From positions 1-32,198 of the forward strand of contig JACZSL010000008.1 of assembly GCA_022574205.1 (NCBI GenBank): a stretch of 32,198 nt of DNA, written 5' to 3'. The notes under the pieces were generated by a model, which had not been told where the DNA came from, did no database searches, and saw nothing but the letters and a program-made list of their open reading frames with translations. The translations under genes were made by a program, and so were the position numbers. The stretch comes from Patescibacteria group bacterium. GTDB taxonomy: Bacteria; Patescibacteriota; Minisyncoccia; Phycocordibacterales; JACZSL01. This document shows positions 1-9,225 of the stretch, one piece after another (positions within the stretch are counted from its first letter, which is position 1; each line of letters opens with the position of its first letter).

Positions 1-57
1 TTGTCGTCTCGTGGATATGTATCCCACACCACGACTAGGTTCGTAGTGCACCACTCG
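1..57. other. unresolved left edge, perhaps the end of an upstream gene
   Basis: A plus-strand frame from position 2 ends at the TAG at 44-46, about 11 bases before a strong terminator, so this could be the last 14 codons of a gene outside the window. The stretch also folds: tcgtgg at 10-15 can pair with ccacga at 29-34. I tried to fit the 3' half of a tRNA or tmRNA ending in CCA at 58-60, but the T-stem does not pair. No firm identity. Confidence 0.2.
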
Positions 58-85
58 CCAGAACGCCGTAGCGTTCTGGTTTTTA
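58..85 (+). terminator. intrinsic terminator for the upstream transcript
   Basis: A perfect 9-bp stem (ccagaacgc at 58-66 with gcgttctgg at 71-79) closes a cgta tetraloop and is followed by a run of T. This is a standard rho-independent terminator and isolates the next gene from whatever lies to the left. Confidence 0.85.
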
Positions 86-153
86 TTTACAGTCGAGCGT
101 CTATATGAATGTTTGTGCTACTATGAAAACAATGTTTGTAGGATACTATATTC

Positions 154-260
154 ATCCCGTTAGAAATTACGGATAGGTTAGATTATGTATATGTGTAAGG
201 ATGACAAGATGAACACATTATCACGCTTATATATTAAAAGGATAATTTTCTAACGTGATG
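154..260 (+). repeat. start-codon inverted-repeat element, copy A (107 bp)
   Basis: The left arm atcccgttagaaatta (154-169) is nearly the reverse complement of the right arm at 243-259, with one mismatch in the first 13 positions and one extra base. The element ends exactly on the ATG at 258-260 of the VTT-domain gene. Copy B at 18293-18399 has the same length and matches without gaps at about 84 of 107 positions by hand alignment. It may be a miniature inverted-repeat element or a 5'-leader RNA whose closing helix covers the start codon. Confidence 0.75.
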
Positions 261-845
261 AATATACTTTTTGCAGAACTCAAAAATTCGCTTAAGCTAC
301 GCCACATCTTACTTTTTATCGCAATATTCGTATTTATTATATGGCTTGGTTATCTCGCGCAAGGAAGCAGCTATATTCAGAGCCTAATTGTAAGTGGCGG
401 GTACATTGGCGTATTTCTTTTTTCAGTCGCAAATGGATTTAATGTTTTTATTCCCATTGTTCCGGCGTCCTTCCTTCCAGCGTTCACAGCCTCAGGTTTA
501 AGTGTTAACATCACCATCCTTCTTTTTATTATTGGAACTACACTCGCTGACAGCATAGGCTTTTTCCTCGGAAAAATAGGGCATAGATATACTACCAAGG
601 AGCACAAGATTGTCGCATATTTTAAAAATCTTCGATTGCGTTATAAAAAAGCACCACTCATCCTTCTCTTTTTCTGGGCTGTTTTTGTACCGCTTCCAAA
701 CGAAATCCTTCTTATACCGCTTGGATTATTGGGCTATTCTGCATTTCGCGTACTTCCAATCACACTTCTCGGAAACACGCTGTTTACGGCTCTTACCTCA
801 TTTGGTGTTTTGAGTATCTTTAAGTTTCTGACATCGAGTATCTAA
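258..845 (+). CDS. VTT/DedA (SNARE-associated) family membrane protein
   Basis: A protein of about 195 residues with four to five hydrophobic segments (near residues 17-36, 43-60, 65-105, 135-160 and 165-190). The arrangement recalls the VTT/DedA family: a re-entrant segment with FIPIVPASFLPAF, then a TTLADSIGFFLGKIGHRY segment, then a second half-hairpin with VPLPNEILLIPLGLLGY. DedA/VTT proteins are lipid scramblases or transporters of the inner membrane; the substrate here is unknown. A GTG at 255 lies one codon before the ATG at 258. I prefer the ATG because it matches the conserved end of the upstream repeat. No Shine-Dalgarno is visible. The gene stands alone between a terminator on the left and the convergent pcm gene. 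Confidence 0.7.
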   Translation: MNILFAELKNSLKLRHILLFIAIFVFIIWLGYLAQGSSYIQSLIVSGGYIGVFLFSVANGFNVFIPIVPASFLPAFTASGLSVNITILLFIIGTTLADSIGFFLGKIGHRYTTKEHKIVAYFKNLRLRYKKAPLILLFFWAVFVPLPNEILLIPLGLLGYSAFRVLPITLLGNTLFTALTSFGVLSIFKFLTSSI

Positions 846-862
846 CAGCACCCTCATACGCC

Positions 863-1486
863 TCAATGCATTAAAGGCACAAAACGAAAGCCTTCATATT
901 TTTCTATTTTATTTTCTGTGCGTGATACTTTGTGTATTTTGCACACAGCGTTTTGAATGGGTATGACCATCGTGCCGCCTACTTTTAGTTGATCAATGAG
1001 CTCTTGTGGCACCGACTCATCTGCCGCTGAAACAAGGATTTTATCAAACGGAGCCTCTACCGGTAACCCTAATGTTTCGCCAGCCTCGAAAATCTCGGCA
1101 TGTGGGAAGTCATACTTTGCCAGATTACCACTTCCAAGTTTCACTAATTTAGGAATAATTTCTACGCCTACAACCTTGCCCTTAGTGCCGGTTAGATGAG
1201 CAAGCAACGCTGTTGTCCAGCCGGAACCACTACCCACATCAAGAATTTTGTCTTTCTTTGCAACGGCCAAAAGCTCGAGCATGAAGGCAACCGTGGTTGG
1301 CTGGGAAATTGTCTGCTCATCTCCAATAGAAAGCGGATAATCTCCATACGGATTTTCTTTATCCTCATGCAGAACAAACTCCTTTCTATCAATTGTTTGA
1401 AATGCGGAAATCACCCTTTTTGTTTTTAAGACGCCTCTCTCACAGAGGAGCCGCACTAAGTTCTCCATATATATACAACATAGCAT
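863..1486 (-). CDS. pcm: protein-L-isoaspartate O-methyltransferase
   Basis: A class I SAM-dependent methyltransferase that repairs isoaspartyl residues in damaged proteins, acting in the cytoplasm. The family signature GDEQTISQP is at residues 55-63 and the SAM-binding motif I, ILDVGSGSG, at 81-89; the acidic motif after GVEII follows. The length of 207 residues is normal for bacterial Pcm. The longest frame begins MLCCIYM; the second Met (codon at 1468) is equally plausible, since the family usually starts close to the ENLVRLL helix, and neither has a ribosome binding site. It is convergent with the VTT gene, with only 17 bases between the stops. Confidence 0.9.
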   Translation of the reverse strand: MLCCIYMENLVRLLCERGVLKTKRVISAFQTIDRKEFVLHEDKENPYGDYPLSIGDEQTISQPTTVAFMLELLAVAKKDKILDVGSGSGWTTALLAHLTGTKGKVVGVEIIPKLVKLGSGNLAKYDFPHAEIFEAGETLGLPVEAPFDKILVSAADESVPQELIDQLKVGGTMVIPIQNAVCKIHKVSRTENKIEKYEGFRFVPLMH

Positions 1487-1540
1487 AGATTAAAGAAACT
1501 AGGGCAAGCAAAAAACACCAGATTTGTACGCTAAAACAAG

Positions 1541-1577
1541 TAAACAAAAATGAGCCCTCCTCTCGAAAAGCTCATTT
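1541..1577 (-). terminator. intrinsic terminator overlapping a stop codon
   Basis: Read on the minus strand, the arm at 1577-1570 (aaatgagc) pairs with gctcattt at 1555-1548 across a 14-base loop and runs into a T-rich stretch. The hairpin overlaps the stop codon of the gene at 1576-1869. Confidence 0.6.
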
Positions 1578-1869
1578 AATATTTCTCTTTCTCTTCAGCC
1601 TCTTTTTTAGAGTAGCCAGAAATAGACGGGTCGACGAGAAAACCTCCTTTTAGATCACGCCGGCCTACAAGCATTGGGTATCTAAGAACCTTTCTGTTTG
1701 CGACTGATGCATTTGTGTGAACGACGATTGCAGACCCATCGGCTGTAGTGATTTCGAAGGTAATCTTTACCACCATTAGACACTCAGAACCGAGTGCAAA
1801 CTCCACAAACACTTCCTCAGGTTTGCAGTGATTACCAGCCTCTGTTTTGATGAATGGACCAAAAGTCAA
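1576..1869 (-). CDS. short RimK-associated (retropepsin-like) protease homologue
   Basis: The C-terminal half carries RYPMLVGRRDLKGGFLVDPS, the hallmark of the putative ATP-dependent zinc protease / RimK-associated aspartyl protease family (Pfam Zn_protease type). Normal members are about 140-160 residues and begin with a catalytic DTGA motif. This frame is only about 97 residues, starts at a TTG, and shows no DTGA upstream before an in-frame TAA at 1891-1893. It is therefore either N-terminally truncated or a reduced variant without the active site. The lysine- and glutamate-rich tail is typical of a free C-terminus. Confidence 0.55.
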   Translation of the reverse strand: MTFGPFIKTEAGNHCKPEEVFVEFALGSECLMVVKITFEITTADGSAIVVHTNASVANRKVLRYPMLVGRRDLKGGFLVDPSISGYSKKEAEEKEKY

Positions 1870-1997
1870 ATATCGATGAGCACAGTCGCTTTAAATCTAT
1901 CTTCCTTGTGGAGAAAGTCCCTTCGTGTTGTAGGGTAGGCTTGATACAATTAAGTCATACAATAGATATGCGGTTTTGATATTGTATAAAAAATACT

Positions 1998-2258
1998 ATG
2001 AATATTACAGTTGATATGCTCACGTCAGAAGGCTGCCATAATTGCGCCAAATTTATGGAGTTTTGGAAACCCATTCAAGGCGAGTGGTCCAACGTGACAT
2101 TTAGGGAGCTTGATATTACGACCCCAGATGGCCAGGAATTAGTACAAAAACACATGATTATGGCGTCTCCCGGACTTGTCATAAACGGGGAACTGTTTTC
2201 TACAGGCGGTGTCAATACAGATGAATTTTTAACAAAGTTGAAAGAACTTTCACAATAA
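1998..2258 (+). CDS. small thioredoxin/glutaredoxin-like protein (CHNC)
   Basis: An 86-residue thioredoxin-fold protein with a C-x-x-C active site (C13-H-N-C16) and the cis-proline in the ASPGLVING segment near residue 58. It has no signal peptide, so it should act in the cytoplasm. The stop is only 4 bases before the DsbD-like membrane gene, so it is the natural cytoplasmic electron donor for that transporter. The start ATG at 1998 has no Shine-Dalgarno; an AT-rich stretch with tactATG precedes it. Members of this kind are often annotated as thioredoxin family protein or glutaredoxin. Confidence 0.8.
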   Translation: MNITVDMLTSEGCHNCAKFMEFWKPIQGEWSNVTFRELDITTPDGQELVQKHMIMASPGLVINGELFSTGGVNTDEFLTKLKELSQ

Positions 2259-2262
2259 AAAA

Positions 2263-4515
<2,253 letters not shown>

Positions 4516-4571
4516 ATATGTATAAGGGAAAAGTATAAATATAAGAGACAATTAGTTTTCTAATGAGACCT

Positions 4572-4709
4572 GTCCCGATAGTTATCCCTACCTGCCGGGC
4601 AGGCAGGACGTAAACTCATGACAAACAACAAAACAAAGTCGAACTTTAATAAAAACCTAACATATAGAGCGAGGACAACCCCTGTCCATGCCTTATAACT
4701 ATCGGGATG
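4572..4709 (+). repeat. start-codon inverted-repeat element, copy C (138 bp)
   Basis: Arms tcccgatagttat (4573-4585) and ataactatcggga (4695-4707) are a perfect 13-bp inverted repeat. The right arm ends on the A of the cupredoxin start codon (4707). The interior differs from copies A and B and contains a GC-rich hairpin, cctgccgggcaggcagg (4591-4607). The arms are clearly related to those of copies A and B. Confidence 0.7.
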
Positions 4710-5447
4710 AATAAATATGTAGTGATAGGAATTATCATTGTGCTTATAATTGCGGGTGGATCAATTTACAGAGCAAAATTTTTACCCGAAGCGGCAAAAC
4801 CTATTGTAACAGGAGTTGAGAGAGAGCTTTCAATTGTAGTGTTTGAAGACACATGGAAATTTGAACCTGAATTTATTGAGGTAGATCAGGGAGATAGGAT
4901 TATTATAACGGTAACAAACAATGACGATTATGATCACGGATTTGCGATTGATGCCTTTGGCATTTCTCAAAGAATGCCTGCCAATGAGACGATATTAGTA
5001 GACTTTGTTGTGACAAAAGCCGGAGACTTCCCATATTACTGCTCAGTTTCGTGCGGGTCAGGAGTTGTAGACGGAGTGAATCGAGGTCACTTCGATCAAG
5101 TAGGCAGACTGCATGTCCGAAGCATTATAGGTGAAACATCAGGACTAGCTCCAATAAAAACCGATGAAGAGTTTGCAAAAGAAGCCCGTGAGTCGTCGAC
5201 GATTATCACTTCAAACATAAAAGCTACGGAACTTGGCTACGACGTAGAACAACTTAATGTATCTCTCGATGATGGGAATATCCTGTGGGGCATATACAGC
5301 TCTTCGGTGGGAGAATTAGAAAGTCTATCCGATTCCGGCAAAGATTACCAAGCGGTATTGTATAGGAGTGGAAACAACAAACCGGTTCTTTGGGTATTTA
5401 TAGATACTTTGAGTGGGGATGTGTTGGCTACACTGGAAGTAGAATAG
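4707..5447 (+). CDS. membrane-anchored cupredoxin, CuA-like
   Basis: A 246-residue protein with one N-terminal transmembrane anchor (residues 4-20), so the rest is outside the membrane. Residues 40-137 form a cupredoxin domain like that of cytochrome oxidase subunit II. The candidate copper ligands are H77 (in YDHGFAI), C112 and C116 (YYCSVSCGSG) and H128 (GHFDQVG). The C-x3-C spacing is CuA-like, but the segment between the second Cys and the last His is longer than usual and the usual Met is absent. No other oxidase subunit is in the window, so this is probably a copper chaperone or redox protein. The C-terminal 100 residues are a separate, unrecognised domain. CopA follows 33 bases downstream. 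Confidence 0.75.
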   Translation: MNKYVVIGIIIVLIIAGGSIYRAKFLPEAAKPIVTGVERELSIVVFEDTWKFEPEFIEVDQGDRIIITVTNNDDYDHGFAIDAFGISQRMPANETILVDFVVTKAGDFPYYCSVSCGSGVVDGVNRGHFDQVGRLHVRSIIGETSGLAPIKTDEEFAKEARESSTIITSNIKATELGYDVEQLNVSLDDGNILWGIYSSSVGELESLSDSGKDYQAVLYRSGNNKPVLWVFIDTLSGDVLATLEVE

Positions 5448-5480
5448 AAATCTAGAGGGAAAATTTCTTAAAATAGATTT

Positions 5481-7928
5481 GTGACCAAAATTGTACTAAA
5501 AGTAAAAGGTATGCACTGTGCGTCTTGCGCGGTACTAATAGACAAACTTGTTGGCAAACAAGATGGAGTTTTCAGTGTTAATACAAACTATGGCTCGAGT
5601 AAAGTTGCTATTGAGTTTGATGAATCAAAAATCTCATTAGAGCAAATCGACGGGTTTGTAAACAAGCTTGGCTATGACGTAATACGACCAGACGAAGAAA
5701 CAGGAAGCGCCGAAGAAGAAGAAAAAGCCGACGAGCGAATAATAAAACAAGCGAGGAAGAGAGTAATTGCGTCTTTCGCTATTGCTGCGCCTATAATCAG
5801 CTATTACATGCTCATCCACATGTTCAATCTTCCTCATGTGCATGAGCTTTTTGCGTTTTTGACACTGATTGGTATCAACATAGAAACCGCTATACAAATA
5901 GACCTAAACTACATCTATTGGATACTTAGCACGCCAATTCAGTTCATAATCGGTAAGCAATTTTATAGAAACGCTTGGGCGGCTGTAAGAGTAGGCTCTG
6001 CAAACATGGATGTGTTGGTGGTTCTTGGAACGAGCGCAGCATACTTCTACAGCATGATTGGCTTTCTTTGGTTTCAAATCGACCACCCATTCTGGGAAAG
6101 TTCAGCCGCACTTATTTCCTTCATACTTCTTGGACGATACGTTGAAGCACTCGCCAAGGGACGCGCGTCAAACGCTGTTAAAGAGCTTTTAAAGCTTGAA
6201 GCAAAAGAAGCTACTGTTGAGAGAGACGGACAAGAAGTAGTAATTCCATTAGAAGAGCTTTCCGAGGGAGACATCATTATCGTAAAGCCGGGAGAAAAAA
6301 TACCTGTTGACGGTGTAATAGTCGATGGAGAAACTCATATTGATGAAAAAGTGGTTACAGGTGAATCGTTCCCGGTTAAACGGAAAGTGGGGAGCGAAGT
6401 CATAGGGGCAACAGTAAACCAAGAGGGAAGAATTAAATTTAAAGCAACAAAAGTTGGTAAAGACACGCTTCTGAACCAGATTATTGTCATGGTTGAGGAG
6501 GCTCAAGCCAGGAGGGCGCCCGTTCAGGATTTAGTTGACAAGATTAGCGAATATTTTGTACCTGCCGTTGTAATTTTGTCTTTTATAACTTTTGCAGGGT
6601 GGGTGTTCATTGGAGGCCTTCCATTTAGGACAGGGCTCCTTCGTATGATCGCAGTTCTTGTAATTTCGTGCCCATGTGCGATGGGACTGGCAACACCTAC
6701 AGCGCTCGTTATTGGTATTGGGCGTGCCGCCAAATTTGGCATTATTTTAAAGGGTGGAGAAGCGCTTGAAAAAGCATACAAAGTTACCACAATTGTGTTT
6801 GATAAAACGGGAACATTGACTATTGGAAAGCCTGTTGTAACGGACTTTGTCATGATTCGAGATGATATGGATGAAAAAGAGGCGATTCTGTTAGCTTCTG
6901 GCGCTGAAACCGGCTCAGAACATCCATTAGCTCGGGCAATTATTGAAAAAGGTAAGGAAACGGGCGAAGTACCGAAAGTTGAGAAATTTGATGCCGTACA
7001 GGGCATGGGACTACGAGCAATTGTGGAAGGTAAAACTATTGATATCGGTAATCCTGCATATATGAATAAACTCGGACAGGATGTGAGTGAATTCCAGTCA
7101 AAAGTTGATAAATTGCAAAAAGAAGCAAAAACGACCGTATTCCTGCTTATAGATGGAAAACCTACTGCAATTATAGCTATGGCAGACAAGCTAAAGCCGT
7201 ATGCTAAAGAAGCAATTGCCGAGCTAAAGAAGATGGGTAAGGAGATCATAATGATAACAGGAGACAATCTAAAGACAGGAGAGGCTATTGGGCGTGAAGT
7301 TGGAATAGACCGCGTACTTGCAGAAGTACTTCCACAGGACAAGGCAGAAAATGTGAAGAGATTACAGGCAGAAAATAAAGTCGTTGCAATGGTTGGAGAC
7401 GGTATAAACGACTCTCCCGCTCTCGCACAGTCTGATCTTGGTATTGCAATAGGTAGCGGAACAGATGTCGCAATCGAAACCGGGGACGTTGTGCTCGTAA
7501 AAGACGATCTTCGGGATGTCGTCACCGCCATTCAACTTTCGGGTAAAACTATTAAAAAAGTATGGCAAAATCTCTTTTGGGCATTTTTCTACAACGTCGT
7601 TGCGATTCCGATAGCTGGTGGATGGCACCTTCTCTTTACTCAAGCGGCCGTAGGAATAGCCGCTCCGTGGGTGGTAGCAATCCAGGCAAAGTTTGGTGGC
7701 GTAGGTCAGGTGTTCTTCAATCTCTCCCAAGCAACACTACGTCCCGAGATCGCAGGCTTTGCTATGGCACTTAGTTCGGTCTCGGTTGTGTTAAACTCAC
7801 TGCTGTTGAAACGATATGTTCCACCTATTGAGAAGAAGATTGCAAAAGAAGAAAGTAAAAGTACACCGACGCCGCCAGCAGAAGGAATGTCGAAGATACC
7901 GAAGGTGCCGAAAGTAGCAACAGCATAG
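5481..7928 (+). CDS. copA: copper-exporting P1B-type ATPase
   Basis: An 815-residue Cu+ transporting P-type ATPase of the inner membrane. It has an N-terminal heavy-metal-associated domain with GMHCASC (C13, C16), the actuator motif VTGES (293-296), the intramembrane CPC metal site (397-399), the phosphorylation site DKTGT (D441), the P1B signature SEHPLA (479-484) and the hinge GDGIND (639-644). YN and MxxS-type residues in the last helices fit the Cu+ subgroup. The start is GTG with no well-spaced Shine-Dalgarno; the next Met lies inside the metal motif, so GTG is needed. The C-terminal tail is Pro/Lys-rich. It lies between the cupredoxin and CopZ-like genes, which supports copper export. 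Confidence 0.95.
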   Translation: MTKIVLKVKGMHCASCAVLIDKLVGKQDGVFSVNTNYGSSKVAIEFDESKISLEQIDGFVNKLGYDVIRPDEETGSAEEEEKADERIIKQARKRVIASFAIAAPIISYYMLIHMFNLPHVHELFAFLTLIGINIETAIQIDLNYIYWILSTPIQFIIGKQFYRNAWAAVRVGSANMDVLVVLGTSAAYFYSMIGFLWFQIDHPFWESSAALISFILLGRYVEALAKGRASNAVKELLKLEAKEATVERDGQEVVIPLEELSEGDIIIVKPGEKIPVDGVIVDGETHIDEKVVTGESFPVKRKVGSEVIGATVNQEGRIKFKATKVGKDTLLNQIIVMVEEAQARRAPVQDLVDKISEYFVPAVVILSFITFAGWVFIGGLPFRTGLLRMIAVLVISCPCAMGLATPTALVIGIGRAAKFGIILKGGEALEKAYKVTTIVFDKTGTLTIGKPVVTDFVMIRDDMDEKEAILLASGAETGSEHPLARAIIEKGKETGEVPKVEKFDAVQGMGLRAIVEGKTIDIGNPAYMNKLGQDVSEFQSKVDKLQKEAKTTVFLLIDGKPTAIIAMADKLKPYAKEAIAELKKMGKEIIMITGDNLKTGEAIGREVGIDRVLAEVLPQDKAENVKRLQAENKVVAMVGDGINDSPALAQSDLGIAIGSGTDVAIETGDVVLVKDDLRDVVTAIQLSGKTIKKVWQNLFWAFFYNVVAIPIAGGWHLLFTQAAVGIAAPWVVAIQAKFGGVGQVFFNLSQATLRPEIAGFAMALSSVSVVLNSLLLKRYVPPIEKKIAKEESKSTPTPPAEGMSKIPKVPKVATA

Positions 7929-7952
7929 AAACAATTAACACTTTTCTTTATA

Positions 7953-7993
7953 CTTATACACATACTTAATACTTAACAATAATCATTATGGCA
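7953..7993 (+). repeat. 41-bp direct repeat, copy 1
   Basis: This leader sequence, through ATG GCA, is identical over 41 bases to 8230-8270. It precedes the small membrane protein gene at 7988. The two copies are 277 bases apart and indicate a local duplication. Confidence 0.9.
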
Positions 7994-8152
7994 TCCAAAA
8001 AAAGAATAGTACTGATCATAGTTGCCGTTCTAGTTATTGCGTTTGTTGCAATCTTGGGATTCTTTATTGTGTTCCCTCTGGATCAATGGACAAACGTGGG
8101 GCCACCCATTGGGAAAGGGATCTGGGAGCAGGTTCTGCGAGGCGACATCTGA
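7988..8152 (+). CDS. 54-residue single-pass membrane protein
   Basis: ATG at 7988 and TGA at 8150-8152 frame a 54-residue protein: a short basic start (MASKKR), one strong transmembrane helix (about residues 7-30) and a short tail ending in QVLRGDI. I do not recognise the family. Its N-terminus resembles that of the protein at 10744 (SKKR followed by a Val/Ile-rich helix). It shares its 5' leader with the broken CopZ copy downstream. It sits between copA and the CopZ-like gene, so a role as a small accessory subunit is possible but unproven. Confidence 0.5.
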   Translation: MASKKRIVLIIVAVLVIAFVAILGFFIVFPLDQWTNVGPPIGKGIWEQVLRGDI

Positions 8153-8229
8153 GGATCCAGCTGAGAACTTTTGTGTAAAAAAGAGAACTCCGATGAAATT
8201 AATAGTTTAATGTATAAAAATACCTTACC

Positions 8230-8270
8230 CTTATACACATACTTAATACTTAACAATAATCATTATGGCA
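8230..8270 (+). repeat. 41-bp direct repeat, copy 2
   Basis: Identical to 7953-7993. Here it forms the leader and first two codons of the broken CopZ-like copy at 8265. Confidence 0.9.
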
Positions 8271-8453
8271 ACAAAAAAAGTAACGTTTAACATCGAGGGC
8301 ATGCAATTAGGTGTCGTCCTGGAGGACGCCTTGAGAACCCACGGTTCTCAACGCGAGCAAAGCTCGCTGCTCTCCTCCACGGGGAAACTAGAGTTTCCCC
8401 GACCCCCTTCCTTCACCGCAATGCATACATTTGTTATTAATAAATATAATTAA
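8265..8453 (+). pseudogene. broken partial copy of the CopZ-like gene
   Basis: The first 13 codons (MATKKVTFNIEGM) match the intact CopZ-like gene at 8462 almost base for base. After that the metal motif is replaced: HCGAC of the intact copy aligns with QLGVV, so both cysteines are lost. The rest of the frame runs through a cluster of tight hairpins and has no resemblance to the family. The frame stays open for 62 codons by chance. It looks like a duplicate interrupted or overwritten by a palindromic insertion, and is unlikely to bind metal. Confidence 0.7.
8299..8427. repeat. cluster of four tight hairpins within an inverted repeat
   Basis: Four consecutive palindromes lie in about 90 bases: cgtcct/aggacg (8315-8328), ttgagaacc/ggttctcaa (8331-8351), gcgagc/gctcgc (8353-8367) and ggggaaact/agtttcccc (8381-8400). 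The outer flanks also pair: 8299-8313 (gcatgcaattaggtg) resembles the reverse complement of caccgcaatgcatac near 8414-8428. The segment is more GC-rich than its surroundings. It looks like a palindromic insertion element or a structured RNA. Confidence 0.65.
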
Positions 8454-8461
8454 ACAAAATC

Positions 8462-8686
8462 ATGGCAACAAAAAAGGTAACGTTTAACATCGAGGGTATG
8501 CATTGCGGTGCATGCGCAACAGGGATTCAAATGATATCAGAAGGTATGGACGGAGTCGTAAAAGCATTTGTCGATTATGATAAAAAGAGTGGGGAAATAG
8601 AGTTTGACCCTGAAAAGTTAAAAATTGAAACTCTTTTTGCGGAGATTAAAAAGCTTGGTTATACAGCTACAGAGGCTTCTTCATAA
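8462..8686 (+). CDS. CopZ/MerP-like heavy-metal-associated domain protein
   Basis: A 74-residue stand-alone HMA domain with the beta-alpha-beta-beta-alpha-beta length of the family and the metal motif GMHCGAC (C15, C18). It has no signal peptide. Proteins of this kind are cytoplasmic copper chaperones (CopZ) that deliver Cu+ to CopA. The closeness to copA (534 bases) supports copper, although MerP-like mercury binding cannot be excluded from sequence alone. The start ATG at 8462 has no visible Shine-Dalgarno. An almost identical N-terminal fragment precedes it at 8265. Confidence 0.85.
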   Translation: MATKKVTFNIEGMHCGACATGIQMISEGMDGVVKAFVDYDKKSGEIEFDPEKLKIETLFAEIKKLGYTATEASS

Positions 8687-8713
8687 ACTATCGCGTGGTA
8701 GAGTAAGTGTACG

Positions 8714-9214
8714 ATGGATCTTTTCTCTATTATACTAATCACTCACATTATTGGCGCCGTACTCGTTCTTGGAGGAGCCACGTTTATTGAAGTTTTTTTG
8801 AATAAAAGTCTTCGCGATGGGGAAATTGATCCCATAGAGCGTAGCTTTATGAAAACAACAATAAGCGTGCTACGCGTCGGCCTTTTCATCTCTGTGTTTT
8901 CAGGACTAGGGTTGATACTTGTGTATCGCATTAACGATCAGATATTTCGTCTGTACGACCCACTCCTTTGGGCAAAGTTCACCATACTGTTTATTGTGCT
9001 TGTTAACACGCTCTTCATGCTGACTCGCCAAATAAAGCTAAAATACGGAAGCGCCATTTCATTTGTGTCATGGTACTTTGTGTTTATTCTAGGCTTTCTT
9101 GCAAGTGGTCCCCCCTATCCCTACACTCTCGTCATGATGTATTACGTTATAACACTTGTTATAGGATACTTTGTCTTGCAAGGAATACGGCGAATGTTAG
9201 GAATTAAACTATAG
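8714..9214 (+). CDS. multi-pass membrane protein of unknown function
   Basis: A 166-residue protein with four to five transmembrane helices (near residues 5-27, 48-70, 83-105, 112-130 and 135-157). A histidine in the first helix (ITHIIGAVLVLGG) and the WAKFTILFIVLVN segment recall small DUF2269-like or CopD-like membrane proteins, but the match is not certain. It is followed 11 bases later by a second small membrane protein, so the two may form a complex within the copper/redox cluster. Confidence 0.6.
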   Translation: MDLFSIILITHIIGAVLVLGGATFIEVFLNKSLRDGEIDPIERSFMKTTISVLRVGLFISVFSGLGLILVYRINDQIFRLYDPLLWAKFTILFIVLVNTLFMLTRQIKLKYGSAISFVSWYFVFILGFLASGPPYPYTLVMMYYVITLVIGYFVLQGIRRMLGIKL

Positions 9215-9225
9215 GCTACATACTT

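Noticed and set aside
1-60. Possible tRNA or tmRNA 3' end with encoded CCA at 58-60
   Set aside because: The T-stem and acceptor strands do not pair, and the CCA is part of the terminator stem.
6524-7531. Long minus-strand open frame of 335 codons
   Set aside because: It lies wholly within copA, is very Ser/Ile-rich, and has no family features; it is a shadow of the real frame.
8265-8453. The 62-codon frame as a functional metal chaperone
   Set aside because: Both metal-binding cysteines are gone and the rest of the frame is read through hairpin DNA.
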